The translations under genes and the position numbers were made by a program. A model generated the notes under the pieces. The model saw nothing but the letters and a program-made list of their open reading frames with translations. It was not told where the DNA came from and searched no databases. A DNA stretch of 64,000 bases from Planctomycetaceae bacterium. Lineage in GTDB: Bacteria > Planctomycetota > Planctomycetia > Pirellulales > Pirellulaceae. Shown one piece after another: positions 27,701 to 37,136 of the stretch; positions within the stretch are counted from its first letter, which is position 1, and each line of letters begins with the position of its first letter. The stretch covers positions 179,530-243,529 of the forward strand of contig JAEUIQ010000084.1 in assembly GCA_016794985.1 (NCBI GenBank). The letters run 5' to 3'.

Positions 27701-29623
27701 TCACGTGACGGTCGAGCTTTTCCCATCGGCGGCTTCTAACACCCCACGGGCTCGAGGGAACAACCACAATGCTTCGGCAAACATCCAAATTTGCAAGATG
27801 ATGGTGGCAATACCGATACCGCCCAACATCCAATTCTGCCCTTTCCCAGCAACCAAAAAGCCGTTCGGCCCAAATAACTGGTAACCGAGCGCCCAAAGCG
27901 GCATCACAGCCATCAATATCAACGGCAAGACCAAGAAGTGGATGGCGACACCGCGCCGCCACAAGTAGAACAAGATCACCAAAAAGGCCAACCCGGCCAG
28001 CAGTTGATTGGTTGCCCCAAACAACGGCCAAAGTATGGTTCCGCCAGTACCAGGACCGCCGCTGCTACTAGGCATGAAGGCAATCAAACCCGCCAATCCT
28101 ACCGCGACCCCCGTTGCGACGTGCTTGTTCTCCAGCGGTGTTATTCTCAGGTTCGCTCCTAATTCTTGGATCACATAACGCTGCAATCGCGCCGCCGAAT
28201 CCAATGTCGTAGCTGCAAAACAGGCAACCAAAACGGCCAAAACGGCTTGCCCAAGCACCAATGGAATCTTGAACACCGAAAGAAAACTGGCACCGCCATC
28301 AACAAACGCGCCCACCGTCTCCGCCATGCGATAGTCGGCCCACGAGCGATGAGCATCGTATCGTTGCCGCCAAACCGCGAACTGAGAAGGTCCCTTGAGT
28401 TCTGCGCGCGTCAATGGTCGATCCGCCTCAGCATCGGTAGCCTTCGCCACAAACTGATATCGAGTTTTGCCAGCAGCATCGGTGGACTCCGTTCGCTCAA
28501 ACAACCCCATGCCAATCCCGGCACAGCATGCCAAGATCACCGTCACAGCGAGGCCACTTTCCAACAGCATCGAGCCAAAGCCAATCGCCTGGGAATCGGA
28601 CTCTTGGGCAACTTGCTTGCTGGTCGTGCCACTCGACACCAAACAATGAAACCCACTCACCGCTCCACAGGCGATGGTGATGAACAAGAAGGGGAACATC
28701 GGTGGAGCCCCGGCGGGCATCTCGTTGGACGCAACCATGGCCGGAGCACTAGCGACCAAATCGGCTTGATTGGTTGCTCCTGCATAACAGATCGCCAGCA
28801 CCAACAAACTAAGTGCAATGATCAACTGCCAACTATTCAAGTAATCACGCGGCTGCAACAACAAACTGACCGGCATCACGCTGGCGAAGTAGCAATACAC
28901 CAACAAAATGATTGTCCATAACACGACAGAATTCGCCCAACTCGGAACCGCTGCTCCCCCCATCGCCGTCCACCACGTTTCCGGTTCCAAGCGAACTGGC
29001 ACATAGTAAGCTCCCAACCACACCGATCCATAGATCACCAACATCATCATCAACAACAGCAACGACGAAGCCGATTGCCCCTTGCGTGCCAACCATCCGA
29101 ACAACACGGCCAACGGTAAGGAAATCCAAGTCCCCAAGACGCTGGACGGGTAAAGTTGAAAGACCTGAGCCACTACCAATCCAAATATCCCTAACACAAC
29201 CGTAAGCGCGAAAAACAAAATCAATAAGAACAAGAGTCGTGTGCGTTTGCTGATCAACCGACCAGCCACTTGTCCAATTGTCTCACCGCGATTACGCAAC
29301 GAGACCACCAGCGACCCAAAATCATGCACGGCACCGACAAAAATTCCCCCGAGTAAAACCCACAGTAGCGCTGGCAACCAACCCCAGAACACTGCCAAGG
29401 CGGGGCCAACAATCGGTCCTGTCCCCGCGATGCTGGTGAAGTGGTGCCCAAACACGACACTTTTTCGTGTGGGCACATAGTCAACCTGATCTTCGAATTC
29501 GCGCGACGGGACTCTCCGCGAGTCGTCTAACTGAAATATGTTTTTGGCTAGGTAGGTGCCATAAACGCGATAAGCGACCAACAATACGACGATGGTGGCC
29601 ACCGCAACTACGAGTGTGCTCAT
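27701..29623 (-). CDS. cstA: CstA family peptide/pyruvate transporter
   Basis: CstA-family proteins are many-helix membrane carriers for peptides or pyruvate, first seen as carbon-starvation protein A. The start ATG 29623 gives MSTLVVAVATIVVLLVAYRV, a normal first helix. The family motifs GHHFTSIAGTGPIVGPALAV, VGAVHDFGSLVVSLRNRGET, FHCLVSSGTTSKQV and TTLDSAARLQRYVIQEL are present. A soluble loop of about 60 residues (around TESTDAAGKTRYQFVAKA) interrupts the helices at about 410-470. The length is 640 residues. It is isolated, between the FG-GAP gene and the PSD1 gene. Confidence 0.93.
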   Translation of the reverse strand: MSTLVVAVATIVVLLVAYRVYGTYLAKNIFQLDDSRRVPSREFEDQVDYVPTRKSVVFGHHFTSIAGTGPIVGPALAVFWGWLPALLWVLLGGIFVGAVHDFGSLVVSLRNRGETIGQVAGRLISKRTRLLFLLILFFALTVVLGIFGLVVAQVFQLYPSSVLGTWISLPLAVLFGWLARKGQSASSLLLLMMMLVIYGSVWLGAYYVPVRLEPETWWTAMGGAAVPSWANSVVLWTIILLVYCYFASVMPVSLLLQPRDYLNSWQLIIALSLLVLAICYAGATNQADLVASAPAMVASNEMPAGAPPMFPFLFITIACGAVSGFHCLVSSGTTSKQVAQESDSQAIGFGSMLLESGLAVTVILACCAGIGMGLFERTESTDAAGKTRYQFVAKATDAEADRPLTRAELKGPSQFAVWRQRYDAHRSWADYRMAETVGAFVDGGASFLSVFKIPLVLGQAVLAVLVACFAATTLDSAARLQRYVIQELGANLRITPLENKHVATGVAVGLAGLIAFMPSSSGGPGTGGTILWPLFGATNQLLAGLAFLVILFYLWRRGVAIHFLVLPLILMAVMPLWALGYQLFGPNGFLVAGKGQNWMLGGIGIATIILQIWMFAEALWLFPRARGVLEAADGKSSTVT

Positions 29624-29769
29624 TTTCTGCTCATATTCGAACGCAAATTCCCATTCAATCAGCCAACCCCAACGATGCCTGATATCATAACCAAAAAGTT
29701 CACACAATGCGGTCGCGACACCACGCCCGGACAAACTTGGCCAGTCGACAACGAGTCCCGGCCAGGGCC

Positions 29770-32559
29770 TTAATGAATGAACAAGAATTCATTCGAGTTG
29801 AACAAAACTCGGCACAAGGCCGGCAAGCCTTGATCCGCGGTAAAACGACGTAATTCGTCCAGTTCGTCCGGCGCTGGAACCCTGGAATAAGTCAAGTCAA
29901 AGGCCAATTGAATTTGAGTCTCCAGATCGACACCGCTCTCTTGCAATCGTCGGGCCATCATCTCCGCTTGTTGTTGCACGAAGCCACTGTTGAACAAGTT
30001 CATGGCTTGCAAAGGGGTCGTCGAACGACTACGTTGCGGAGCGATCTGTGTTCCGTCAGGGCAATCAAAAGCGCCAAAGACGGCATCCTGTTCTTGACGA
30101 ACCTTCGTTTGATAAATCATGCGCCGATAATGCTCTGGACCGTACGATTCCAGCGGATGGTAATGCCTTACGTTCTCCATTTCCACAACAAAAGCACTAA
30201 AGCCAGGCCCACCTCCCGAATGCTGTAACGCCCCACTCGTCGCTAAGATTTGATCGCGAATAATCTCGGCTTCCAATCGGCGGGGAGGAAATCGCCACAA
30301 CAAGCGACCACCGGCGTCACGTTGTAGCCCATTTTCATGCGGTAGACTGCTCTGTTGCCAAGTTCGCGACAACAACAACTCGCGGTGCAACGCCTTTAGC
30401 GACCAATCATGTTGACGCAACCGAGCGGCCAACCAATCCAACAATTCGGGATGCGATGGCGACGCCGCGTTTCTGCCAAAGTCACTGGCTGTCTCGACAA
30501 TGCCAGTGCCAAAATGGTATTGCCAAATTCGATTGACGATCACTCGCGCCAACAATGGATTGTCGTCGCGTACCAACGCATTGGCCAACGCCAAACGTCG
30601 CTCTTGATCCGAGGCCGACGGCCCCAGCTCCAGACCTCCGAGAATCTCTAAGAAATCCGGTGCAACTTCCTCGCGCGGGCTCAACGGATCTCCGCGAAAC
30701 AACTTGTTAATGGTCGGCGGTTGCGAAAAGGTACCGCAGAAGGCCATGGCTGCGCCAGCCAACTGCTGGTAACGTTGGCGAATCCGATTCAATCGTTGGC
30801 CAAAAGTTTCCTGACTCGCAGCGAGCGATACGTGAACTCCAACTTGATCGTATAAACTCGGCTCGCGGCTCCCCAACGGCAAGCGATGCTGCGAACCGGC
30901 AACCGTCGTCCAAGTCTGTCCATCAAGCGACAACTCAATTGTGTAAGTCGTTGCTAAACGATCGGCAAACTCTGACTTTCGATCACGGCCCCAGTGGATT
31001 CGATCAACCGCTACCGGTTCGGCCCACGCAATTTGCACCCAACCCGCGCCCGGCGTGTCGCTGATCCAACTGTAGTCGTTCCCATATCGACCGTCATGAA
31101 TATGGTCCAATTGATGCTTGGGATTGTTCGGATAGTTGCCAGAACTGGACGCGACTCCGCCCATTGCTGCCAAGCCGACTTGCCGTTGCCCCGCGAAGAT
31201 TTCGAGTTCGTCTAAACAGGGCTCACTAGCATTGGTTGCCTGTATCGAAAAGCGAACCATCCGGGCTGGTTGTGGCTCAAACACTTCGATATTAAACGTC
31301 GCGTCAACCGCCGGCCAAACGATGGTACCCGCCACTTGGTTTCGATAGTGGGTCAATACGTCGTGCTGCCACTGTTGAAACTCGGCATCAATCGCGGCTT
31401 GTTCTATCGCGGTTTTTGAGTAGTGCTCGGGAAGCGGACTCTCTCCGTGGTGAACACCAGAGAAGATGGCCTGCATGGCGTAAAAGTCCGTTTGAGTAAT
31501 GGGATCGAACTTGTGATTGTGACATCGAGCACAGCCAATCGTCAGTCCCAAAAACGCACTGCCCACCGTCGCAACCATGTCTGTCAACTCATCTTGGCGT
31601 TGCGTCAACGTGAGCAGAGGATCTGGGCTTTTCACGATGTCGTGTGGCCCGCCAACCAAAAAGCTAGTCCCGATTGGTTCGCCCAGAGCATCACCGGCAA
31701 TTTGGTTGCGAACAAAATCGGTGTAGGGCATATCTCGGTTGAAGGCCTCGATCACCCAATCGCGATACCGCCACGCGTTGGGGCGCTCCCGATTCGTTTC
31801 GTAACCATCGGTTTCACCGAACCGAGCCACGTCCAACCAATGCCGAGCCCATCGTTCACCGTAGTGCGGACTGGCCAGAACCCGATCCACCAATCTTTCC
31901 CAAGCTTCAGGCTCGCTGTCATTCACGAACGTTTTCACTTCGCTCGGGGAAGGCGGCAAGCCCAACATCACCAAGTACAATCGTCGAATCAAAGTCACTC
32001 GGTCGGCGGGCTGGGAAAGACTCAAATCATTTTCGTGAAGTTTCGCTTCGATCAAATAGTCGATCGCCGACCTGGACTCGGGAACGATGGGCGGGGAAAT
32101 GGGCTGTAGAGACCACCATCGTTTAGGATCTTCGCTGCTCTGCCGAAAGGAGTCGGGAACCAACGCCCCGCCCGCAATCCATCTTCGCAGTACTTCGACT
32201 TGCTCGCTTGTTAGTGGATCATTGCCTTCGGGCGGCATGGCCAGGTCGTCACTGGTGCCGTCGACAACATGTAAAAGGAAGCTGGACTCAGGCTGTCCCG
32301 GTACGATGGCCGGTACGCCATACTCGCCGCCTTCTAAGAGGCTCTTCCAGCGATCCACTCGCAGGCCACTGGCATCGCGATCCGGGCCGTGGCAGGCCAG
32401 ACAATGCTTGGACAGTATTGGCTCGACATCACGTTGATAGTCCACGGCAACGTCTGTGGATGCCTCTCGTTCTTGCGAGTGGCCACAACGAGTGCTTGCG
32501 AGCAATGCCAAGAGACTCGATAACCCGGCGCACCACAATATCCGCCAACTTGATGTCAT
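29770..32559 (-). CDS. PSD1 cytochrome / DUF1549 / DUF1553 surface protein
   Basis: This is a planctomycete-type multi-domain exported protein of 929 residues. A signal peptide is followed by a planctomycete cytochrome-c-like PSD1 domain with a haem-attachment motif CLACH at residues 53-57. The DUF1549 domain follows (YLVMLGLPPSPSEVKTFV, then RWARHWLDVARFGETDGYE) with a second CxxCH (CARCH). A discoidin-like carbohydrate-binding segment is inserted at about 430-560 (FSIQATNASEPCLDELEIF, then DGRYGNDYSWIS). DUF1553 ends the protein (NRIWQYHFGTGIVETASDFG, then LPALCRVLFNSNEFLFIH). These proteins are thought to act on polysaccharides or sulfated glycans. Unlike the copy at 58-62 kb, there is no DUF1501 partner next to it. 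Confidence 0.93.
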   Translation of the reverse strand: MTSSWRILWCAGLSSLLALLASTRCGHSQEREASTDVAVDYQRDVEPILSKHCLACHGPDRDASGLRVDRWKSLLEGGEYGVPAIVPGQPESSFLLHVVDGTSDDLAMPPEGNDPLTSEQVEVLRRWIAGGALVPDSFRQSSEDPKRWWSLQPISPPIVPESRSAIDYLIEAKLHENDLSLSQPADRVTLIRRLYLVMLGLPPSPSEVKTFVNDSEPEAWERLVDRVLASPHYGERWARHWLDVARFGETDGYETNRERPNAWRYRDWVIEAFNRDMPYTDFVRNQIAGDALGEPIGTSFLVGGPHDIVKSPDPLLTLTQRQDELTDMVATVGSAFLGLTIGCARCHNHKFDPITQTDFYAMQAIFSGVHHGESPLPEHYSKTAIEQAAIDAEFQQWQHDVLTHYRNQVAGTIVWPAVDATFNIEVFEPQPARMVRFSIQATNASEPCLDELEIFAGQRQVGLAAMGGVASSSGNYPNNPKHQLDHIHDGRYGNDYSWISDTPGAGWVQIAWAEPVAVDRIHWGRDRKSEFADRLATTYTIELSLDGQTWTTVAGSQHRLPLGSREPSLYDQVGVHVSLAASQETFGQRLNRIRQRYQQLAGAAMAFCGTFSQPPTINKLFRGDPLSPREEVAPDFLEILGGLELGPSASDQERRLALANALVRDDNPLLARVIVNRIWQYHFGTGIVETASDFGRNAASPSHPELLDWLAARLRQHDWSLKALHRELLLSRTWQQSSLPHENGLQRDAGGRLLWRFPPRRLEAEIIRDQILATSGALQHSGGGPGFSAFVVEMENVRHYHPLESYGPEHYRRMIYQTKVRQEQDAVFGAFDCPDGTQIAPQRSRSTTPLQAMNLFNSGFVQQQAEMMARRLQESGVDLETQIQLAFDLTYSRVPAPDELDELRRFTADQGLPALCRVLFNSNEFLFIH

Positions 32560-32687
32560 GTTTATCGATCCAGTGATCCGGCGAAGCCATCAGTGATCTG
32601 CGCCCCACGCAGAAAGCCTAGTCGGAAACGCTTTGGAGTGCAAGTTTGCTCCGCAGCGCGCTGCCAGAAGACGCTCTCTTGGCGCGT

Positions 32688-32711
32688 AACGATCGCCGCT
32701 AGCGGATCGTT
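32688..32711. repeat. REP-like palindrome
   Basis: AACGATC g CCGCTAGCGG ATCGTT is a nearly perfect palindrome with a single unpaired base, containing CCGCTAGCGG as its core. It lies 85 bases upstream of the Rpn-like gene, behind another short inverted repeat (GCCA...TGGC around 32664-32684). Confidence 0.6.
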
Positions 32712-32795
32712 GGTTGGGGTGTTGTGTCGTATCGGCGCCGTTGCGATGATGTCATGTTGAATTGGCTTGAGGATTGTTTTTTTGGAAGTAGTGAA

Positions 32796-33794
32796 ATGGA
32801 AGGGCTACCAACACCACACAACAACTTGTTTCAATTCGCCATGTCTCATTTGCCCAATGCGCGGAGTCTGATTGAAACGAACTTTTCACCGCAAGTGCTT
32901 CGGGCGATCGATTTAGATTCACTACAAATCGAACAATGTAACTTTGTGGATACGAAACTACGTGAAAAGCAATCCGACTTGTTGTTGTCGGCTCGCTTGC
33001 GCGAACCCGAAGGCTCGCATATGGACGCAGCGACATCGGTATACGTGTACATTCTGTTCGAACACAAGAGCGAACCGGACCAATTGACCGTGCTGCAACT
33101 GCTTTCTTATATCGTCCGCTTTTGGGAGAGGTGTGCGCGAGACGGCAATCGCTTGCACCCGATCTTACCGTTGGTGGTCTATCACGGAGCGGCACCTTGG
33201 ACGGTAGCTCGGGAAATCAATGATTTGGTTTCATGCTCGGCGACTCTGGCAGATTATCAGGTGAGATTTCGGTTTCCACTGCTGGATCTGGGACGATTAC
33301 CGGACGAGGAAATCCGAGGCGTTCCAATTTTACAAAGCGTCTTGCAGTTACTAAAATACGGACGTGGCCCAGAGTTGCCGCATCGTTACGCCGACATCTT
33401 GCGAACATTGGCGAGCGTGTTGTCCGAACAAAACGTTCGGATATGGTTGGAAGCTTTCGGGGTTTATGTCATGGGAGTCAATCGACATATGAGCTTAGAA
33501 GAGATGGATCGCATTGTTCAAAGTGTATTCCCGACCCAAATCGAACCTGGATCAATTGCTGATCGCTTGATCAAGCAAGGCGAAGAAAAGGGACGAGAAG
33601 AGGGACGAGAAGAGGGACGAGAAGAGGGACGGGAAGAGGGTGTTGAAAAAGGACTAATGATTGGCAAAGTCCAAACGTTGCAGGAGTATATGGGCGACGA
33701 AGTGTCACCCATTGAAAAGCTACTAGAACTCGACATTCTTCAATTAGAACAAATACGGACGGGGCTCCAAGAGCGACTGCGTCATCGTCGGTAG
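32796..33794 (+). CDS. Rpn/YhgA-like PD-(D/E)XK nuclease
   Basis: The 332-residue product belongs to the Rpn (YhgA/RpnA) group of recombination-promoting PD-(D/E)XK nucleases, formerly annotated as transposases. I chose ATG 32796 because MEGLPTPHNNLFQFAMS matches the usual start and GGAAG precedes it; in-frame starts at 32754 and 32724 (GTG) are possible. The nuclease core is visible: REKQSDLLLSARL with the metal-binding Asp, then YILFEHKSEPD with the ExK motif, then PILPLVVYHGAAPW. Near the C-terminus four copies of GREE are encoded by a 12-bp tandem repeat. The gene ends convergently with ftsK, 242 bases away. Confidence 0.85.
   Translation: MEGLPTPHNNLFQFAMSHLPNARSLIETNFSPQVLRAIDLDSLQIEQCNFVDTKLREKQSDLLLSARLREPEGSHMDAATSVYVYILFEHKSEPDQLTVLQLLSYIVRFWERCARDGNRLHPILPLVVYHGAAPWTVAREINDLVSCSATLADYQVRFRFPLLDLGRLPDEEIRGVPILQSVLQLLKYGRGPELPHRYADILRTLASVLSEQNVRIWLEAFGVYVMGVNRHMSLEEMDRIVQSVFPTQIEPGSIADRLIKQGEEKGREEGREEGREEGREEGVEKGLMIGKVQTLQEYMGDEVSPIEKLLELDILQLEQIRTGLQERLRHRR
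33590..33637 (+). repeat. 12-bp tandem repeat (x4) in the Rpn-like gene
   Basis: Units gggacgagaaga start at 33590, 33602, 33614 and 33626, the last with one base change. Each encodes Gly-Arg-Glu-Glu, so copy-number change would alter protein length without shifting the frame. Such GREE runs are usual in this family. Confidence 0.9.
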
Positions 33795-33836
33795 TGCACG
33801 TCCTTCCGGCAGGTAAAACATCCTGGAAAATCGTAC

Positions 33837-33861
33837 AATAAACGAAGCGAGACCGTTTATT
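33837..33861. terminator. Hairpin between convergent rpn-like and ftsK genes
   Basis: AATAAACG (33837-33844) and CGTTTATT (33854-33861) form a perfect 8-bp stem with a 9-base loop between the two converging genes. A second palindrome, GCAGCGGCA C TGCCGCTGC, is at 33978-33996. Either could act as a bidirectional transcription stop, but neither has a clear T run. Confidence 0.4.
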
Positions 33862-34036
33862 CGACTCGATCGCGATTGTGGCTCGAGTCTTGCCGCGGCT
33901 CGAGGATTCATGACTTTTTTCGTTGGTACGCCAGAGGAAAGTATCAGACTCGCGAATCGGGGATCAATGTGCGGTTTGCAGCGGCACTGCCGCTGCTAAC
34001 GACGCTGAACGGGGGACGGAAAATACAAACCGACGA

Positions 34037-37012
34037 TTACTCCACATCCTCCCATTGCACGTTATTCTCTTCGAGCCAATGAGTCACAGATTCTCGCGCG
34101 GGTTCGGCTTTCTCCACTGCAAGTGATGACCGTGACCGAGTCGATTTCTGAGGAACGATTTCAGCGACGGTGGAGGAATCAATGGAGTCCAGTGTGTTGG
34201 CAATTCTTGGAGCCTTGGCTTCCTGGGCAATCGAACGCTGCTCCGAACCCTGTGCGACCGGCGTCGTCCGTTCTTCTTCGTCGTTGTCTAAGCCGTCTTG
34301 ATCCTCTGGGTCATGATAAACGATTGCAGTGGGCCGACGCAGCGGGAGTTGTTCGGCGGTGTCTTGGTTAGTGACGGTGGCTTTCGGTGGCGGCAAAGAA
34401 TCCTCGTCATGATCGCTCGCTTGGCCACCCTTTTTGCGCCATTGCTCCATGGTCATAACGACTTCGCGAATCTTGCCGTTGTACGGACCTACGACACCGT
34501 CCTCGGCCATGAAATCGATCAACCGAGCAGCGCGGCCATAACCGATCTTGAAGATCCGTTGCAGCATCGACACACTCCCGCGTTTCTCCCGAATCACGGC
34601 CTCGACGGCCGATTCGTACAGGTCGTCGCCATGGTTGTCGGCGTTTCCACCACCACCTTCGTCGGAATCATCCTTGACCTTCAAGTTCACCAATTCAGAG
34701 ATGAAGTCTTGCTTGCCCGCGCTTGCACACGAATCAACAATCGCTTCAATCTCGTCGTCGCTCAAGTAAGTACCTTGTCCCCGGGACAGAATGCTGGTTC
34801 CGGGGCCAAGAAACAACATGTCACCGTTGCCTAGCAACTTGTCGGCGCCGTTTTCATCCAAAACCACGCGGCTGTCCGTTTTGCTGGCGACCTGGAACGC
34901 AATTCGCGCTGGCAGATTGGATTTGATCAAGCCCGTGATTACATCGACCGTGGGTTTCTGCGTCGCAAGAATCAAATGAATCCCAACCGCGCGGGATTTC
35001 TGGGCCAATCGAATAATGTATTGTTCGACGGTCTTACCAGCGGTCATCATCAAGTCCGCCATTTCGTCAGCGATGATGACAATGAATGGCAAGTTCGTAG
35101 GGATGCCTTCTTGTTCTTCCTTCGTTTCAATTCCCAAGCGGCGGTAGACTTCTTCGGCGCCCAATTGATTGAAGTTCACGAGGTGGCGAACACCAACTTG
35201 AGCCAAAAGCGCGTATCGCTCTTCCATCTTGTCGACAGCCCAGGCCAAGATGGCTTCTGCCTTCTTCATGTCCGTGACCACGGGATGCATCAAATGCGGG
35301 AGACGGGCGTAACCGCTGAGCTCGACCATCTTGGGGTCGATCATCAACATGCGAACTTCTTCCGGTCGTCGCGTCATCAAGATCGACGAGATAATCGCGT
35401 TCAAACATACCGACTTACCAGTACCCGTTCGACCGGCAATCAACAAGTGCGGCAACGCGGCCAAGTCCGCCGCCATGGGGTTACCCGAGACGTCCTTACC
35501 TAAGAAGATCGGGATCTTCATCTTCTTGGTCTTCTCGGACGATTCTTGGATCACATCGCGCAGGCGCACGACTTGGCGCTTTTCGTTCGGGACTTCGACG
35601 CCGACTGTGTTTTTGCCGGGGATCGGAGCCACGATCCGAACGCTGGGAACGCGAAGTGCAATCGCCAAGTCGTCCGCCAAGCTGACGATCTTCGACAAGC
35701 GCAGACCTGTTTCCAACGCCAGTTCGTACTGGGCGATCACCGGCCCTGTCTCAATCTCCGTCACTTTGATGTTGAAACCAAACTCTTTGAAAGTTTGCTC
35801 CAACAACCGAGCCTTGCGACGGACTTCGACTTCCTGCTCTTCGTAGTTGACGCCGTCGCCGGTTGCCAATAATTCCAACGCCGGCAATTCGTAATCGTCC
35901 AACTCATCGGCTTTGTCTTTCAAGTCAATGCGTTGTTCGATCTCCGAGATAGCCTCTTCTCGTTCTTGTTCTTTAGATTTCTTTTTGTCTTTTTTGACAA
36001 CCTTAACCGTTCGAGCGGCTTCTTTGCTAGTATGCGGGTGGTCGCTGGATTCATCATCCAACGGCGGTGGGGAAGCGGCGTCTTCGATCGCGGGCGCCGT
36101 GCGCGGCATCTTGACCAACAGCATCGTCTCATCCGCTGCGTCAGCGTCTGATTCTGTCGCGTCGTCGAACTCTTCGGTTTCGTGACGATCGTCCCAGTCT
36201 GCTTCGGTCTCCTCGCTAGGATGATGGACAATCAATCCGGAACGACGCTTGCCGCCAATGATCACTGCCGGCGCGTAACCAGGCTCGCTACCCCAGGCAT
36301 GCGCGCCGGATGCATCCGTACCACATTGATCGGGATCTTCAATGTCGGTCGATCCAGATCTCTTCCACCTTGATTTCCATTTCTCGACCAAGCTCTGCCA
36401 TGGCGTTGTGGCGACAGAACCTCGAGCCGTCCAGGCCGTTCCGGCCATCGCCGAAGCTGCCGTTGCGAAGCGTAGAATCGCGTAGTCGGTCCACATCATC
36501 AAACCGATCACGGTTGCTCCGACGGCGACAACCAATGATCCAGCAAAATTGAAATGCTCGCGGAGGGTACTGGACATAAACAGGCCGGCATAACCACCGC
36601 TGCCGGTCAATGGTCCGGGAGTAGCCGAGGGGATCAACAGCGACAAGAGCGTCGTCAGTCCAGCCAGAGAAATAACCCACCCCAAGCCCCGCCCAAAAAC
36701 ATACTCGCGATAGGCACCGGTCAACAGCCAATAACACAACAGCCCCAAACAAACGACTACGTAGACCGCCGCAAATCCCAACGCTGAAAACAATGTCTCG
36801 GCGACCAACGCTCCCAGAACCCCACAAGCGTTTTGGATTTTTTCATTAGCCGGAAAAACGACTTGATCCGTGGGAAACCAAACGGCCAAACGGGGCGATG
36901 CCTGCGCAATCGAATCGGCAGGATCGTAAGTTACCAAGCTCATGGCCAATAGTAATACTACGACCAGGAGTCCCAGGCTGAGCAGGTCTCGATTTAGATG
37001 GCGTCCGTCCAT
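34037..37012 (-). CDS. ftsK: DNA translocase FtsK/SpoIIIE
   Basis: FtsK pumps chromosomal DNA through the closing division site and activates XerCD at dif. The 991-residue protein has an N-terminal membrane domain with about four helices (residues 10-190), then an acidic, Lys-rich linker, the alpha/beta motor with Walker A AGRTGTGKS near residue 525 and Walker B FIVIIADEMADLMM, and the DNA-reading gamma winged helix (GSVSMLQRIFKIGYGRAARL, then EDGVVGPYNGKIREV). An unusual hydrophilic tail of about 130 residues follows gamma. The gene lies downstream of the FHA-like and TIGR03009 genes on the same strand. xerD is 14 kb away in the same window. Confidence 0.96.
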   Translation of the reverse strand: MDGRHLNRDLLSLGLLVVVLLLAMSLVTYDPADSIAQASPRLAVWFPTDQVVFPANEKIQNACGVLGALVAETLFSALGFAAVYVVVCLGLLCYWLLTGAYREYVFGRGLGWVISLAGLTTLLSLLIPSATPGPLTGSGGYAGLFMSSTLREHFNFAGSLVVAVGATVIGLMMWTDYAILRFATAASAMAGTAWTARGSVATTPWQSLVEKWKSRWKRSGSTDIEDPDQCGTDASGAHAWGSEPGYAPAVIIGGKRRSGLIVHHPSEETEADWDDRHETEEFDDATESDADAADETMLLVKMPRTAPAIEDAASPPPLDDESSDHPHTSKEAARTVKVVKKDKKKSKEQEREEAISEIEQRIDLKDKADELDDYELPALELLATGDGVNYEEQEVEVRRKARLLEQTFKEFGFNIKVTEIETGPVIAQYELALETGLRLSKIVSLADDLAIALRVPSVRIVAPIPGKNTVGVEVPNEKRQVVRLRDVIQESSEKTKKMKIPIFLGKDVSGNPMAADLAALPHLLIAGRTGTGKSVCLNAIISSILMTRRPEEVRMLMIDPKMVELSGYARLPHLMHPVVTDMKKAEAILAWAVDKMEERYALLAQVGVRHLVNFNQLGAEEVYRRLGIETKEEQEGIPTNLPFIVIIADEMADLMMTAGKTVEQYIIRLAQKSRAVGIHLILATQKPTVDVITGLIKSNLPARIAFQVASKTDSRVVLDENGADKLLGNGDMLFLGPGTSILSRGQGTYLSDDEIEAIVDSCASAGKQDFISELVNLKVKDDSDEGGGGNADNHGDDLYESAVEAVIREKRGSVSMLQRIFKIGYGRAARLIDFMAEDGVVGPYNGKIREVVMTMEQWRKKGGQASDHDEDSLPPPKATVTNQDTAEQLPLRRPTAIVYHDPEDQDGLDNDEEERTTPVAQGSEQRSIAQEAKAPRIANTLDSIDSSTVAEIVPQKSTRSRSSLAVEKAEPARESVTHWLEENNVQWEDVE

Positions 37013-37136
37013 GTCGGAAGAATCGACCGGTCTGGGCGGTGAACTGTGCCCGGTGCTAGCCAGTCATCCCAGTCCGACCGATCCGCTCAGCCCCACTCCG
37101 AAAAATCGTTACAACCCCGAGGAATCGCCATCCCGA

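Noticed and set aside
32796..33794. Insertion sequence with its transposase
   Set aside because: The protein is an Rpn/YhgA-type nuclease; no terminal inverted repeats or target-site duplication flank it.
34037..37012. Conjugative or T4SS coupling ATPase
   Set aside because: The N-terminal four-helix domain and the gamma winged helix identify chromosomal FtsK.
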